Assembly: GCA_002706685.1 (NCBI GenBank)
Contig: PALV01000020.1
Coordinates: forward strand, 1-64,000
DNA: 64,000 bases
Origin: Gammaproteobacteria bacterium
GTDB taxonomy: Bacteria; Pseudomonadota; Gammaproteobacteria; Pseudomonadales; Pseudohongiellaceae
Reading direction: 5' to 3'
This document shows, in pieces, positions 38,752 to 47,319 of the stretch. Both the position numbers and the translations under genes were made by a program. The notes under the pieces are model-generated. The model had not been told where the DNA came from. It saw nothing but the letters and a program-made list of their open reading frames with translations, and did no database searches. Positions within the stretch are counted from its first letter, which is position 1. The number at the start of each line of letters is the position of its first letter.

Positions 38752-39375
38752 TCAGCTCGCTCTGCTGGCGACCCTGGAGTAGGCACGCTGCTTGAGACGA
38801 CGGTGGAAACGACGCTCGCGGCTCTTGTACTCAAACCAGTAACGAGGCACATTCAGTAGCAGTGACCACCGTGTTGTGTAGCTCACACGGATAGTTGAAT
38901 GGCTCTTGTCGCCCGACATCAGCATCGGAGCGCCTTCATAGATATCCTTGGCTCCAGTCATGGCGTGGACGTGTCGAATATTGATATTGCGCTGATTGGC
39001 CATCAACAGGACAAACTGTTTACGGCACTTAAAGGCGTCAAGTATCAGTTTTAACCAGATGCTGAACTGTTCAGAGGCTGTTTTCAGCGATGCACTCATC
39101 CAGACACCATTGATTTCCATCATGTCGTAGGCTTCGTTGCGGAAGAATTCATGAGATTCCCTGACGTCATCGGGAACAAACATCAGACTTCTGAACTCCG
39201 GCTTGGTAACCAGCATGTATCCACCAACCATCTCGTCACCCTTATAGCCAGCCACAAACGTGCTGCGCTGCGCATAGTCATAAGGCAGCTTGACACCGAC
39301 GTAGCCCTCAAAACGGCTCAAAAAATACTCGATATCTTTTTCCTGGGTCAGAGTTTTGAATTTGATCGCTTCCAT
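38752..39375 (-). CDS. Unknown protein, GNAT-like fold
   Basis: I do not recognise a named family. The 207-residue soluble protein has a strand-helix start, a beta hairpin (FVAGYKGDEMVGGYMLV, about 41-57), a strand (MMEINGVWM) and then a helix with FVLLMANQRNINIRHVHAMTGA. That run resembles the GNAT acetyltransferase order, but the acetyl-CoA loop R/Q-x-x-G-x-G/A is not evident. The tail is very basic (RERRFHRRLKQRAYSR), suggesting nucleic-acid or membrane contact. Its first 28 bases overlap the end of the methyltransferase gene upstream, so they are one operon. Confidence 0.7.
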   Translation of the reverse strand: MEAIKFKTLTQEKDIEYFLSRFEGYVGVKLPYDYAQRSTFVAGYKGDEMVGGYMLVTKPEFRSLMFVPDDVRESHEFFRNEAYDMMEINGVWMSASLKTASEQFSIWLKLILDAFKCRKQFVLLMANQRNINIRHVHAMTGAKDIYEGAPMLMSGDKSHSTIRVSYTTRWSLLLNVPRYWFEYKSRERRFHRRLKQRAYSRVASRAS

Positions 39376-39914
39376 CGTTTTATCCTCGGTAGGAACATGC
39401 CTACGTGTTGTTGGTAAAGTTGATACTCGTTTGCCTGATCACTGTTCAGGATCATGCGTTCTTCCTTCCTGGCAGACATCACATAAAACGCCATCAGATA
39501 CACGAAGCTCAGCCACAACAATATCGTACCGAACAGCCACGTACTGGCGAACCAGGCAATCATGTATGAGACATAAAATGGATGACGAAAAACACCAAAC
39601 GGACCTGATGTCACAATACTTCCGACATGGTTACTAAATGCGAAGTCAAGTGACTTGGCGGTGCTTATCGCTGACCAGAATATCACCAGCGAAAGGCTGT
39701 ACAAGAGCGCACAAATGATCAGCTCTGGTTTTGTGATATCCGTCACATTATAAAAAAGCCATGCGGTTGACAGCATTTGAATCGCGACGGCAAAATCATA
39801 CGTCAATGCGCGTAGTCGGCCAGTGCCAACATTAACGGTAAAGAAACGGAAACGAGCCCAGACAAGGCTTAGCACAATCGTCAGATATAGCGAAAAAACC
39901 GCCATTTGCAGCAT
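39348..39914 (-). CDS. ICMT/PEMT-like membrane methyltransferase
   Basis: Integral membrane protein of 188 residues with about five hydrophobic helices. Near residue 105 it has GPFGVFRHPFYVSYMIAW and near 150 SARKEERMI, the SAM-binding RHP-x-Y and EE elements of the isoprenylcysteine carboxyl / phospholipid N-methyltransferase family. Bacterial members methylate diverse lipids or small molecules. AAGGG lies upstream of the ATG. The promoter at 39953-39981 is back-to-back with that of the cyclase. Confidence 0.8.
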   Translation of the reverse strand: MLQMAVFSLYLTIVLSLVWARFRFFTVNVGTGRLRALTYDFAVAIQMLSTAWLFYNVTDITKPELIICALLYSLSLVIFWSAISTAKSLDFAFSNHVGSIVTSGPFGVFRHPFYVSYMIAWFASTWLFGTILLWLSFVYLMAFYVMSARKEERMILNSDQANEYQLYQQHVGMFLPRIKRWKRSNSKL

Positions 39915-39952
39915 GACACAATCCCTTTGCAGTATGATGAAACTTTGACATT

Positions 39953-39981
39953 GTTATACACTCCAGTCCGCGTGTTCGCAA
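39953..39981 (-). promoter_or_regulatory. Leftward promoter of the methyltransferase/GNAT operon
   Basis: Minus-strand -35 TTGCGA (39976-39981), 17-base spacer and -10 TATAAC (39953-39958). Its -35 directly abuts the -35 of the rightward cyclase promoter. Confidence 0.6.
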
Positions 39982-40009
39982 TTGCCGACTGGCACCAATT
40001 ATGTATAAT
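39982..40009 (+). promoter_or_regulatory. Rightward promoter of the cyclase gene
   Basis: TTGCCG (39982-39987), 16-base spacer and perfect TATAAT (40004-40009); start near 40016. With the leftward promoter it forms a face-to-face pair centred on the palindrome GCAATTGC (39978-39985), a natural place for one shared regulator. Confidence 0.65.
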
Positions 40010-40052
40010 CGGCACACACACAGAATCAGGCCCGCATCATGACTTTGCGACT

Positions 40053-41435
40053 ATGAAAACAGACAAATACGCGGCGTACTGTAAAGAGCACGCTGCAGAA
40101 TTCAGGGACGAAATGCGCGAGGATGCTGCCAAGGCATTGCGTAACTGGCCAGGGAAAGCCGCAGCGGTTTTGCTGGCCCTGTCTTCGATGCTGACCTGGA
40201 GTAATTTGCAGGAGAGCGGCAATCCCTACGCACTGCACAGTATGTTTGCCTATGCTCCACCCATTGCGCTGGTGTTTCTGTATCCGCTACTGACGCTGCT
40301 GTTTGCAGGCTTCGAAAAATATTCACGCAGTGTTCTCGACGTCTTCCTGTTGAGTATTCTGGGGGGGTTCTGCCTGACACTGCATTTTGTGTTTGAGCCC
40401 AACCTTTCAGAGAGTTATCAGTCTGACGCCTTCCTGGCGCTGTCTGGCCAGATCAACTTTGTGGTGTTGATGACCACCGCCTTTTCGTACCACATAAGTT
40501 TTGCACTGACATTGCTGCGCAATACTATTTTTGCTCTGCTGGCCGCCCTTCTGATATTCCTGATCAATCCGGAGTTCCTCGCCATCAACGCGATACAGCT
40601 GGTGCAGGGTTATCTGGGCGGCATCATTGTCAGCTGGCTGTTTTTCCGCCGAATACAGACACGCTTTTACTACAAATCCATTGACGCAGACACCCGTCAG
40701 CATCTGTACAAGCAATTGTCCAAACTGGTTTACCCTCACCAGCTGGAGCGAATCAAGGCTGGCGATCAGCTCGAATCCACCATGCCGGTTGAGAAAAGCA
40801 AGGCCATTATCAACGTCTTTGATATCCAGAACTCAAGCAATATAAAACATGAACGAACTCAGGATTTTTTCCTCGAAGTATTCCGGGCGTTTTCGCAGAT
40901 ATGCATGATGGGTTACAAACACAACCCATTACAGGCACGCGCATTCCGACTCAAGGAGACTGGCGACGGTTTCATCAGTGCGGTCGGGTATCCTTTCCTG
41001 ACGGATCAGAAACACACGCTTGCAGACCATGCCGTTGAAACCGCCCTACTGATGTTCAGAGCGTTTAACACGGAGGTCGACAAATTCGCCTATGGTTATC
41101 CAATCAAGGCGGCTATGGGGCTAGCCTACAATTCGGTACAGGGCACCTTCCAGAGCAGTGGTATTCGCGCTTACGACCTTTTTGGTGATGCGCTGGTCCA
41201 GGCCTATCGTTATGAAGAACTTCGTAAGCACCCTGTCATCCAGAAAGCCATCCACGCACGTGCCGATGATCTGGGGCTGCGCCACTACAACATCCTGATC
41301 ATCCAGGAAGTGATATTTAACACACTCTGTGATGGCTTCAAGTCGCTGTTCACTCCACTGCCGCTTACGCGCGAGGACCATCCGATTCCGCAGGATCCGG
41401 ACGCGCAATACATCTATTTCCACATCCTCGACTAA
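40053..41435 (+). CDS. Six-helix membrane class III adenylate/guanylate cyclase-like protein
   Basis: A 460-residue protein: short cytoplasmic N-terminus, six hydrophobic helices (about 35-215), then a cyclase homology domain (about 240-455), the layout of mycobacterial Rv1625c. Metal aspartates lie in INVFDIQNSS and ETGDGF; the purine-selecting Lys (FRLKETGDG) and Asp (YDLFGD) are kept, favouring ATP. The transition-state Asn expected in the G-N-T-V-N segment is replaced (GDALVQAYR), while the Arg is kept. It may be a weak, specialised or regulatory cyclase. The start follows the promoter at 39982; the longer frame from 39906 begins before it. There is no clear ribosome binding site. Confidence 0.8.
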   Translation: MKTDKYAAYCKEHAAEFRDEMREDAAKALRNWPGKAAAVLLALSSMLTWSNLQESGNPYALHSMFAYAPPIALVFLYPLLTLLFAGFEKYSRSVLDVFLLSILGGFCLTLHFVFEPNLSESYQSDAFLALSGQINFVVLMTTAFSYHISFALTLLRNTIFALLAALLIFLINPEFLAINAIQLVQGYLGGIIVSWLFFRRIQTRFYYKSIDADTRQHLYKQLSKLVYPHQLERIKAGDQLESTMPVEKSKAIINVFDIQNSSNIKHERTQDFFLEVFRAFSQICMMGYKHNPLQARAFRLKETGDGFISAVGYPFLTDQKHTLADHAVETALLMFRAFNTEVDKFAYGYPIKAAMGLAYNSVQGTFQSSGIRAYDLFGDALVQAYRYEELRKHPVIQKAIHARADDLGLRHYNILIIQEVIFNTLCDGFKSLFTPLPLTREDHPIPQDPDAQYIYFHILD

Positions 41436-41488
41436 GCGGCTACCGGCGCGCCCGGGGGCACTGTCATGAAATCCTGTAGCCGATACGC

Positions 41489-41494
41489 TATAAT
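41489..41494 (+). promoter_or_regulatory. -10 element of the aspartokinase operon
   Basis: Perfect TATAAT, 43 bases before the aspartokinase ATG, followed by a GC-rich discriminator. The -35 region (ATGAAA at 17 bases) is poor, so an activator may be needed. Confidence 0.42.
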
Positions 41495-41536
41495 GTCGCG
41501 GCTTTGATATTCCCATTCATCACCACAGGATGACAA

Positions 41537-43027
41537 ATGACAGACGCCAATGCATCAGTTGCCGCCAGTAGTCTAGACAATGACAAGAAGCACACCGTCG
41601 AAAAAATCGGCGGCACTTCCATGAGTCAATTTGACGCCGTTCGACAGAATATCTTCATGAACCCCGCGCTCAAAGGCGATTACTACCAGCGAATCTTTGT
41701 TGTATCAGCGTATGCCGGCATCACCAACATGTTGCTGGAGCACAAAAAAACCGGACAGCCAGGCATTTATGCACTGTTCTCTGACGCTGAGGAGCAGCAA
41801 AGCTGGCGCGACGCGTTTAAAGCACTGCGCGATCGCATGCTGGAGATCAATGCTGATTTATTCGCACCGCATCCACCCAGCGAGAAAGAAGAGGCCGACA
41901 GCTTCATTCTGGACCGTCTGAACGATGCAGAAAGTGTTCTGGAAGACGTATCCAGCCTCTGTCAGCACGGCCATTTTGCGCTGTCCGACTACCTGCTGAC
42001 GGTTCGCGAGATGCTGGCCAGTCTGGGCGAAATGCACAGCGCCTCCAATACCGCGCAACTTCTCCGTTTGCATGGGCTGAAAGCACGTCTCGTCGACCTG
42101 TCAGGCTGGGCCAGCACCAAGCATCTCTCGCTTGATGAGCATATAACACGGGCTTTTGAGGGCATAGATCTGAGCAGCGAACTGCCGATTGCAACCGGAT
42201 ACAGCCATTGTGAAGGCGGCCTTATGGCAATATTCGACCGTGGCTACAGCGAGATGACCTTCAGCCGCATAGCCGTGCTGACGGGCGCCCGCGAGGCGGT
42301 CATTCACAAGGAGTTCCACCTCAGCAGCGCCGACCCGGGCATTGTCGGCGAAGAGAAAGCGGTACCGATAGGCCGCACCAACTATGATGTGGCAGACCAG
42401 CTGGCAAACCTTGGTATGGAAGCGATCCATCCCCGGGCAGCCAAAGGCCTGCGACAGAGCAACATCCATTTGCGTGTGAAGAACACCTTTGAGCCTGAAC
42501 ACAACGGCACCTTGATCACGCGCGACTACGTCAGCGAGTCCGCCTGCGTTGAAATCATCGCCGGCCGTAAAGGCGTGTACGCCATTGAGCTGTTTGACCA
42601 GGACATGGTGGGCGATCTGTCACATTACGAGAAACAGTTTCTGGGACAAATTACTCGATACAAGGCACAGGTAATCAACAAAGACCTCAACGCCAACACT
42701 ATTACTCACTACCTGTCTGCCAACCTGAAAACCGTCAAGCGCATTCAGGCATCACTGGCTGACCTGTTCCCCGGCGCCGAAATAAACGTGCGTAAGGTGT
42801 GTATCGTTTCTGCGATTGGCAGTGACCTGAAGATTCCTGGCATGCTCGCTCGTACAGCCAAGGCGCTGGCGGATGCTGGCGTTGATATTCAGGGCGTGCA
42901 TCAGTGTATGCGGCAGGTCGACATGCAGTTTGTGCTGGACGAAGATGACTTCGAAACGGCGATAAAAGCCATGCATGAGCAACTGGTGGAAGTATACAAC
43001 CACGGCCGCGCCATCAAACTGGCCTGA
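41537..43027 (+). CDS. Ectoine-type aspartokinase (Ask_Ect-like)
   Basis: Aspartate kinase of 496 residues making aspartyl-phosphate. After about 17 polar residues it has HTVEKIGGTSMSQFD, and it continues with QRIFVVSAYAGITNMLLEHKKTG, AREAVIHKEFHLSSADP, GRTNYDVADQL and GMEAIHPRA. From memory these are the marks of the Ask_Ect branch, a divergent aspartokinase normally beside ectABC. Two C-terminal ACT domains (SIRQ-type, here GVHQCMRQVDMQFV) are present. Ectoine-linked versions are described as less feedback-inhibited. No ectABC genes lie in the window. AGGA precedes the ATG, and the PLP enzyme gene starts two bases after the stop. Confidence 0.88.
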   Translation: MTDANASVAASSLDNDKKHTVEKIGGTSMSQFDAVRQNIFMNPALKGDYYQRIFVVSAYAGITNMLLEHKKTGQPGIYALFSDAEEQQSWRDAFKALRDRMLEINADLFAPHPPSEKEEADSFILDRLNDAESVLEDVSSLCQHGHFALSDYLLTVREMLASLGEMHSASNTAQLLRLHGLKARLVDLSGWASTKHLSLDEHITRAFEGIDLSSELPIATGYSHCEGGLMAIFDRGYSEMTFSRIAVLTGAREAVIHKEFHLSSADPGIVGEEKAVPIGRTNYDVADQLANLGMEAIHPRAAKGLRQSNIHLRVKNTFEPEHNGTLITRDYVSESACVEIIAGRKGVYAIELFDQDMVGDLSHYEKQFLGQITRYKAQVINKDLNANTITHYLSANLKTVKRIQASLADLFPGAEINVRKVCIVSAIGSDLKIPGMLARTAKALADAGVDIQGVHQCMRQVDMQFVLDEDDFETAIKAMHEQLVEVYNHGRAIKLA

Positions 43028-43029
43028 GC

Positions 43030-44226
43030 ATGAAGCCAATCGAGCTGCTGAGAAGTGACACCCCGGCATGCCGGGAGTTGCTTCACTTCAATAACGCCGG
43101 CTCATCCCTGCAGCCGCGTCCAGTGACGGACGCGGTGCTGCAGCACCTGTTACTCGAGCAGCAAGTGGGCGGCTACGAGGCTGCTCTGGCAAATGCCGAC
43201 GCCAGTGAACGATTCTATACAGCCTTTGCTGCCCTGCTGAACTGCAACCCTCGTGAAATCGCCTATGTCGAGAATGCCTCGCGCGGCTGGAACCTCCTGC
43301 TGCAGGCAATCCCCTTTGAGGCCGGCGATCATATTGTTACCGGTGTCTCGGAATACGCCAGCAATTACCTGTCTTTGCTGCATCTCGCAAAAACACAGGG
43401 TGTGATTATTGATGTCGTGCCAAACAACGAATTGGGCCAGATTGACCTGGAAAAACTGGAGGCTGCGCTGGACGACAATGTCAGACTGGTGGCGCTGACA
43501 CACATACCCAGTCAGTCAGGTGTCATTCACCCCGCTGCCGAAGTGGGCAGGCTCTGCCAGCAGCGCCGCATACTGTTTCTGCTGGACGCCTGCCAGTCTG
43601 CGGGCCAGACTGAACTGGACGTCAATGAGATCCACTGCGACATGCTGACCGGCAGCGGCCGCAAATACCTGCGAGGACCTCGTGGCACAGGGTTCATGTA
43701 TGTCCGCCATAGCATTCTGGACTTTCTGAAACCGGCTACCGTGGACCTGAGTGCAATCAGCTGGCTGCAGCGCGATCATTTTGAGTGGCGGGACGACGCC
43801 AGGCGATTCGAACTGTTTGAACACTATGTGGCGGGCAAGATCGGCCTGGCCGTTGCTGCGCAGTACTCCATCGAAAACAACATGGCCGAATCCTCGGCCG
43901 CCATCAAGCGTCTTGGGCACAGCCTGCGCCAGCAATTGTCACGTATTTCAGGAGTGCGCATTCACGATCCGGGTTTTACGGCAGAAGCGAGTCATTGTGA
44001 ACACCTGGGAGGCATTGTCACCTTCGACACACCCGTGCCTGCCGAGACACTGCAGCAGCGCCTGCAGGCGCAGCGCATCAATAGCTCTGTATTGCGCCAG
44101 CGCAATACGCGCCTGGAATTTGAGGAAAGGGGGCTGGGTGATATCAATCGCGCTTCCGTGCACTATTTCAATACCGAAGCGGAAATAACGCGGTTCTGCA
44201 ACGCGGTTGAACAGGCTATTGCCTGA
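43030..44226 (+). CDS. Class V PLP enzyme (aminotransferase/lyase, not a desulfurase)
   Basis: PLP-dependent enzyme of 398 residues with FNNAGSSLQPRPV, the cofactor Asp in LLDACQSAGQ and the PLP Lys in GSGRKYLRGPRGTGF. The mobile cysteine of SufS/IscS-type desulfurases is missing from the C-terminal loop (VLRQRNTRLEF...RASVHYFNT), so desulfuration is unlikely. It resembles epimerase, kynureninase or EgtE C-S lyase-like members. Two bases after the aspartokinase stop, it is probably co-translated, hinting at an aspartate-derived substrate, which is inferred. Confidence 0.82.
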   Translation: MKPIELLRSDTPACRELLHFNNAGSSLQPRPVTDAVLQHLLLEQQVGGYEAALANADASERFYTAFAALLNCNPREIAYVENASRGWNLLLQAIPFEAGDHIVTGVSEYASNYLSLLHLAKTQGVIIDVVPNNELGQIDLEKLEAALDDNVRLVALTHIPSQSGVIHPAAEVGRLCQQRRILFLLDACQSAGQTELDVNEIHCDMLTGSGRKYLRGPRGTGFMYVRHSILDFLKPATVDLSAISWLQRDHFEWRDDARRFELFEHYVAGKIGLAVAAQYSIENNMAESSAAIKRLGHSLRQQLSRISGVRIHDPGFTAEASHCEHLGGIVTFDTPVPAETLQQRLQAQRINSSVLRQRNTRLEFEERGLGDINRASVHYFNTEAEITRFCNAVEQAIA

Positions 44227-44249
44227 TCACTGACCCTGAGGCCAGATAT

Positions 44250-45602
44250 TCAGGCAAACAGCATCTGAACATAAACCGCAAGAATCGCCAGCGGACAGAT
44301 GAAACGGATATAAAACGGCCAAATGCGCCAGAACAGACCGTATTCCGCACCTTCACAGCCCTGTTTGATTTCAGTCAGGATGCCATTGCGATTCCATATC
44401 CATCCAGCAAATATGGCAAAGAAGAATCCCAGCAGCGGCTGGCTGTATTCGGTGGTCAGGCTTACCACCAGATCGAACAGCACGTTGAAATTGAACACGA
44501 TTATCAGACTGATGACGGCGATACCCGCACCCAGCACAACCCCCGCCTTGCGGCGTGATACCGAGCGCGTCTCAACCAGATACGACAGCGGAACTTCGAG
44601 CATTGATATGGATGAGGTCAGCGATGCAATGGTCATCAATACGAAAAAGGCCAGTGCCACCAGCATGCCAGCGCCGCCCATCTGTTCAAACAAGGCAGGC
44701 AATACCGCGATGATCAGTCCCGGACCGGCGACCAGGCCACCCTGATCGTCGTAAATCTGAATACCGTTGTTCAGCGCCACCATCATCGCCGGCAGAATCA
44801 GCAGACCGGCGGTTACCGCAATTGCAATATCCAGCAGTGTGACCATACCACCCAGCGCCGGCAGGTTTTCCCGTTTGCTGATATAGGACCCGTAAATCAG
44901 CATAGTGCCGACACCAAGAGACAGTGAAAAGAAAGCCTGCCCCATGGCACTGAGCAGCAAGCCCGTATCTGCGACACGACTGAAATCAGGCACCAGATAC
45001 AGACGCAATCCATCCATGGCGCCGTCCAGTGTCATCACATAGGCAATAAGCGCCACCAGGATAACAACCAGCGATGGCATCAGGCGCGAGGCCCACTTCT
45101 CGATACCATGTTTAACGCCAGCCACTACCACCGCAATAGTGAGCATCATGAATACAACAGTGAACAGAGAGTCACGTGTCAGCCCTGGTGTCTGCAACCA
45201 GGAGGAAAGTGCATTTGCGCCAACGATATCAGCACCAGCCGCCAGCATGTAGGCCATCATCCAGCCGCTGACTATGGCGTAAAAGCTAAGGATAAAGCTG
45301 ACCGTTATCATGCCGGCGAAACCAACCGTAGTGCCCAGCGCTCGGCTTGCCGGGCTGGTGGAAAGCCCTCTCAATGCAGTGACCGCATTGGCTTTGGCGT
45401 GACGCCCGATGATAAGTTCAGCCATCAATGCGGGATAAGCCAGCGCGAATGCCAGTATCAGATAGGTAAACAGGAATGCCGCGCCGCCGTTACTCGCCGC
45501 ATTGGTTGGAAATCCCCAGATATTGCCCAGACCCACTGCTGAGCCTGAGGCTGCCATCAAGAAACCAAAACGTGAACTAAACTCGCCGCGCGGTGCACTC
45601 AT
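44250..45602 (-). CDS. Sodium-dependent NSS/SNF family transporter
   Basis: Na+-coupled symporter of the LeuT-like fold, usually for amino acids or amines. The 450 residues begin with the family signature SRFGFLMAASGSAVGLGNIWGFP, which holds TM1 and the sodium site, followed by about eleven more helices. Its start overlaps the stop of the cyclophilin gene (ATGA), so the two are made together. The substrate cannot be told. It is the last gene of the long leftward string and converges with the PLP enzyme. Confidence 0.92.
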   Translation of the reverse strand: MSAPRGEFSSRFGFLMAASGSAVGLGNIWGFPTNAASNGGAAFLFTYLILAFALAYPALMAELIIGRHAKANAVTALRGLSTSPASRALGTTVGFAGMITVSFILSFYAIVSGWMMAYMLAAGADIVGANALSSWLQTPGLTRDSLFTVVFMMLTIAVVVAGVKHGIEKWASRLMPSLVVILVALIAYVMTLDGAMDGLRLYLVPDFSRVADTGLLLSAMGQAFFSLSLGVGTMLIYGSYISKRENLPALGGMVTLLDIAIAVTAGLLILPAMMVALNNGIQIYDDQGGLVAGPGLIIAVLPALFEQMGGAGMLVALAFFVLMTIASLTSSISMLEVPLSYLVETRSVSRRKAGVVLGAGIAVISLIIVFNFNVLFDLVVSLTTEYSQPLLGFFFAIFAGWIWNRNGILTEIKQGCEGAEYGLFWRIWPFYIRFICPLAILAVYVQMLFA

Positions 45603-46624
45603 TCGTAGGATTCCAGAACAAATCGAAGCCGGGCCTCGTCTACCATTCTGAGTACGACATTATTCACCAGAGAGACGTTGCCATTATTATTGATCTCGAC
45701 CTGCGGGATACGCAGCCGCTGATCGCTGGTACTGAAGCTTGCCATACCTTCGGGGTTGATCGCCAGATCCACCATACTGCGTGGATCAATCTCAAAATAA
45801 GTCTGGGCGGGATCGTCCCCGGCAACCACACGCAGGAGCATACTCATGTGTCCGAGCTCATCCCCGGCATTGACCTTCGTGCTGAGTATGCCCGTCTGGT
45901 ATTCAAACACGTGCATGGCAGAGCTGAAACGCTGAACCCGGTGCATATTGATCAACACCAGGTTCTCGGTCACGGGTGGAATCCCGTTCGAGGGCAATGG
46001 CGCCCCTTCTGAGCTGCGCAAAGGCATGGCCTGCGCCTCCCCACCAATAGCATATTCCGTCAGATTGTTTATGGCCTCGGCAACTTCAAGCCCTTCTCCA
46101 AGAATGCGCGCAAACACTGTGAAGCCGCCGTTCTGATCGTCCAGTGCCTCCGCATTGTTGGAAACGTTAATGAACCACTGGCTGGTTGCGCTGTTTGGAT
46201 TTCCTTCCAGTTTGGCCATTGCCAGTGTACCCGCGGTATTGGAAATACCCGGCTCATTGACCACGGCGTCACGCTGGGTAATTCGCTGTGCACTGCAGTT
46301 GATTCCCGGACTGGCGCCCTGTGGGCAGTTTCCCAGCCAGCGATAGGCTCCTGACTGAATGACAAAATTGTCTACCGAGCGGTGAAACACAGAACCGCTG
46401 TAGTCACCGCGATCCACATAACCAAGAAAATTGCGCACGGTATTGGGTGTCTGCTCATCAAACAGTTCAATCGTAAAGTCGCCATAGGAAGTGGCCACCC
46501 GCACCAGCGTATTGGTCTGGGCCAGCACCGAGGTCGTGGCGAGCATGCCACAGGTTGCGAGAACGACGAGCGTTCGTTGCACAAAGCTGCGCTTGTGGCG
46601 GCGTGTATTCATCGAATCCTGCAT
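45599..46624 (-). CDS. Periplasmic cyclophilin-type peptidyl-prolyl isomerase with extra C-terminal domain
   Basis: Exported PPIase starting at ATG 46624 with AGGAG five bases upstream (341 residues). A signal peptide ends near SVLAQTN. The cyclophilin domain (about 40-230) has GDFTIELFDEQTPNTVRNFL, VFHRSVDNFVIQSGAY and FINVSNNAEALD. An insertion with two cysteines (GNCPQGASPGINC) may form a disulfide. From about 235 to the end lies a separate beta-rich domain of roughly 105 residues that I do not recognise. It lies just after lipB and is coupled to the NSS transporter. Confidence 0.87.
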   Translation of the reverse strand: MQDSMNTRRHKRSFVQRTLVVLATCGMLATTSVLAQTNTLVRVATSYGDFTIELFDEQTPNTVRNFLGYVDRGDYSGSVFHRSVDNFVIQSGAYRWLGNCPQGASPGINCSAQRITQRDAVVNEPGISNTAGTLAMAKLEGNPNSATSQWFINVSNNAEALDDQNGGFTVFARILGEGLEVAEAINNLTEYAIGGEAQAMPLRSSEGAPLPSNGIPPVTENLVLINMHRVQRFSSAMHVFEYQTGILSTKVNAGDELGHMSMLLRVVAGDDPAQTYFEIDPRSMVDLAINPEGMASFSTSDQRLRIPQVEINNNGNVSLVNNVVLRMVDEARLRFVLESYE

Positions 46625-46641
46625 AAAATCTCCTGTCATCG

Positions 46642-47319
46642 TCAGGTCGGCAATGTTTGCCTGACGTCAATCCAACCGTACACCCCTGTGCGGGTGATCA
46701 ATTCCTGCAACAGCAGTTTTTCTACTGTGTGCATGTAATCTGCTTCTGTCTTCAGGCCCAGCTCTTCACCATTCACCAGTTCAGTCACCTGAGTGACTGC
46801 AAGCCCCTGATAACCACAGGGATTGATTCGTGAGAACGGCTCCAGATCCATGGCCACGTTCAGGCTGAGGCCATGATAAGAGCAGCCTCTGCGGATTCGC
46901 AGTCCGAGCGAGGCGATCTTGGCATCCCCGACGTACACGCCGGGTGCACCAGCTCGAGTCTGTGCGTTAACTTTCAATGATGACAGGGTTTCGATGATGG
47001 CCTGCTCAATACCACTGACCAGATCCCTGACGCCCGTCCCAGATCGTCGTATGTCGATCAGCAGGTACACCACCAGTTGTCCGGGGCCATGATAGGTGAC
47101 CTGACCGCCGCGATCAATTTGCACCACCGGAATATCACCGGGCGCCAGCAGATGTTCGGCTTTGCCGGCCTGTCCCTGAGTGAACACAGGTGGGTGCGAA
47201 AGTATCCAGATCTCATCCGGTGTTGTCTGGTCCCGCTCGGATGTGAAGGTCTGCATTGCCTGCCAGACCGGCACATATGGCTGCAAGCCCAGTTGCCGAA
47301 GAACCAGGGCCTGACTCAT
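46642..47319 (-). CDS. lipB: Octanoyl transferase LipB
   Basis: Transfers octanoate from acyl-carrier protein to lipoyl domains, the first step of lipoate synthesis. The 225 residues show [17 protein letters not shown], the Lys of GDAKIASLG, and the active-site Cys in [10 protein letters not shown]. It overlaps ybeD by four bases, as is standard. The partner lipA, normally next, is not in the window. Confidence 0.95.
   Translation of the reverse strand: MSQALVLRQLGLQPYVPVWQAMQTFTSERDQTTPDEIWILSHPPVFTQGQAGKAEHLLAPGDIPVVQIDRGGQVTYHGPGQLVVYLLIDIRRSGTGVRDLVSGIEQAIIETLSSLKVNAQTRAGAPGVYVGDAKIASLGLRIRRGCSYHGLSLNVAMDLEPFSRINPCGYQGLAVTQVTELVNGEELGLKTEADYMHTVEKLLLQELITRTGVYGWIDVRQTLPT

Noticed and set aside
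38752..39375. N-acyl-amino-acid or homoserine-lactone synthase assignment for the GNAT-like protein
   Set aside because: Only the general strand-helix order fits; the LuxI-type and PEP-CTERM acyltransferase signatures are not seen.
43030..44226. Cysteine desulfurase (SufS/CsdA) assignment
   Set aside because: The essential mobile cysteine is absent from the C-terminal loop although the PLP Lys and Asp are present.
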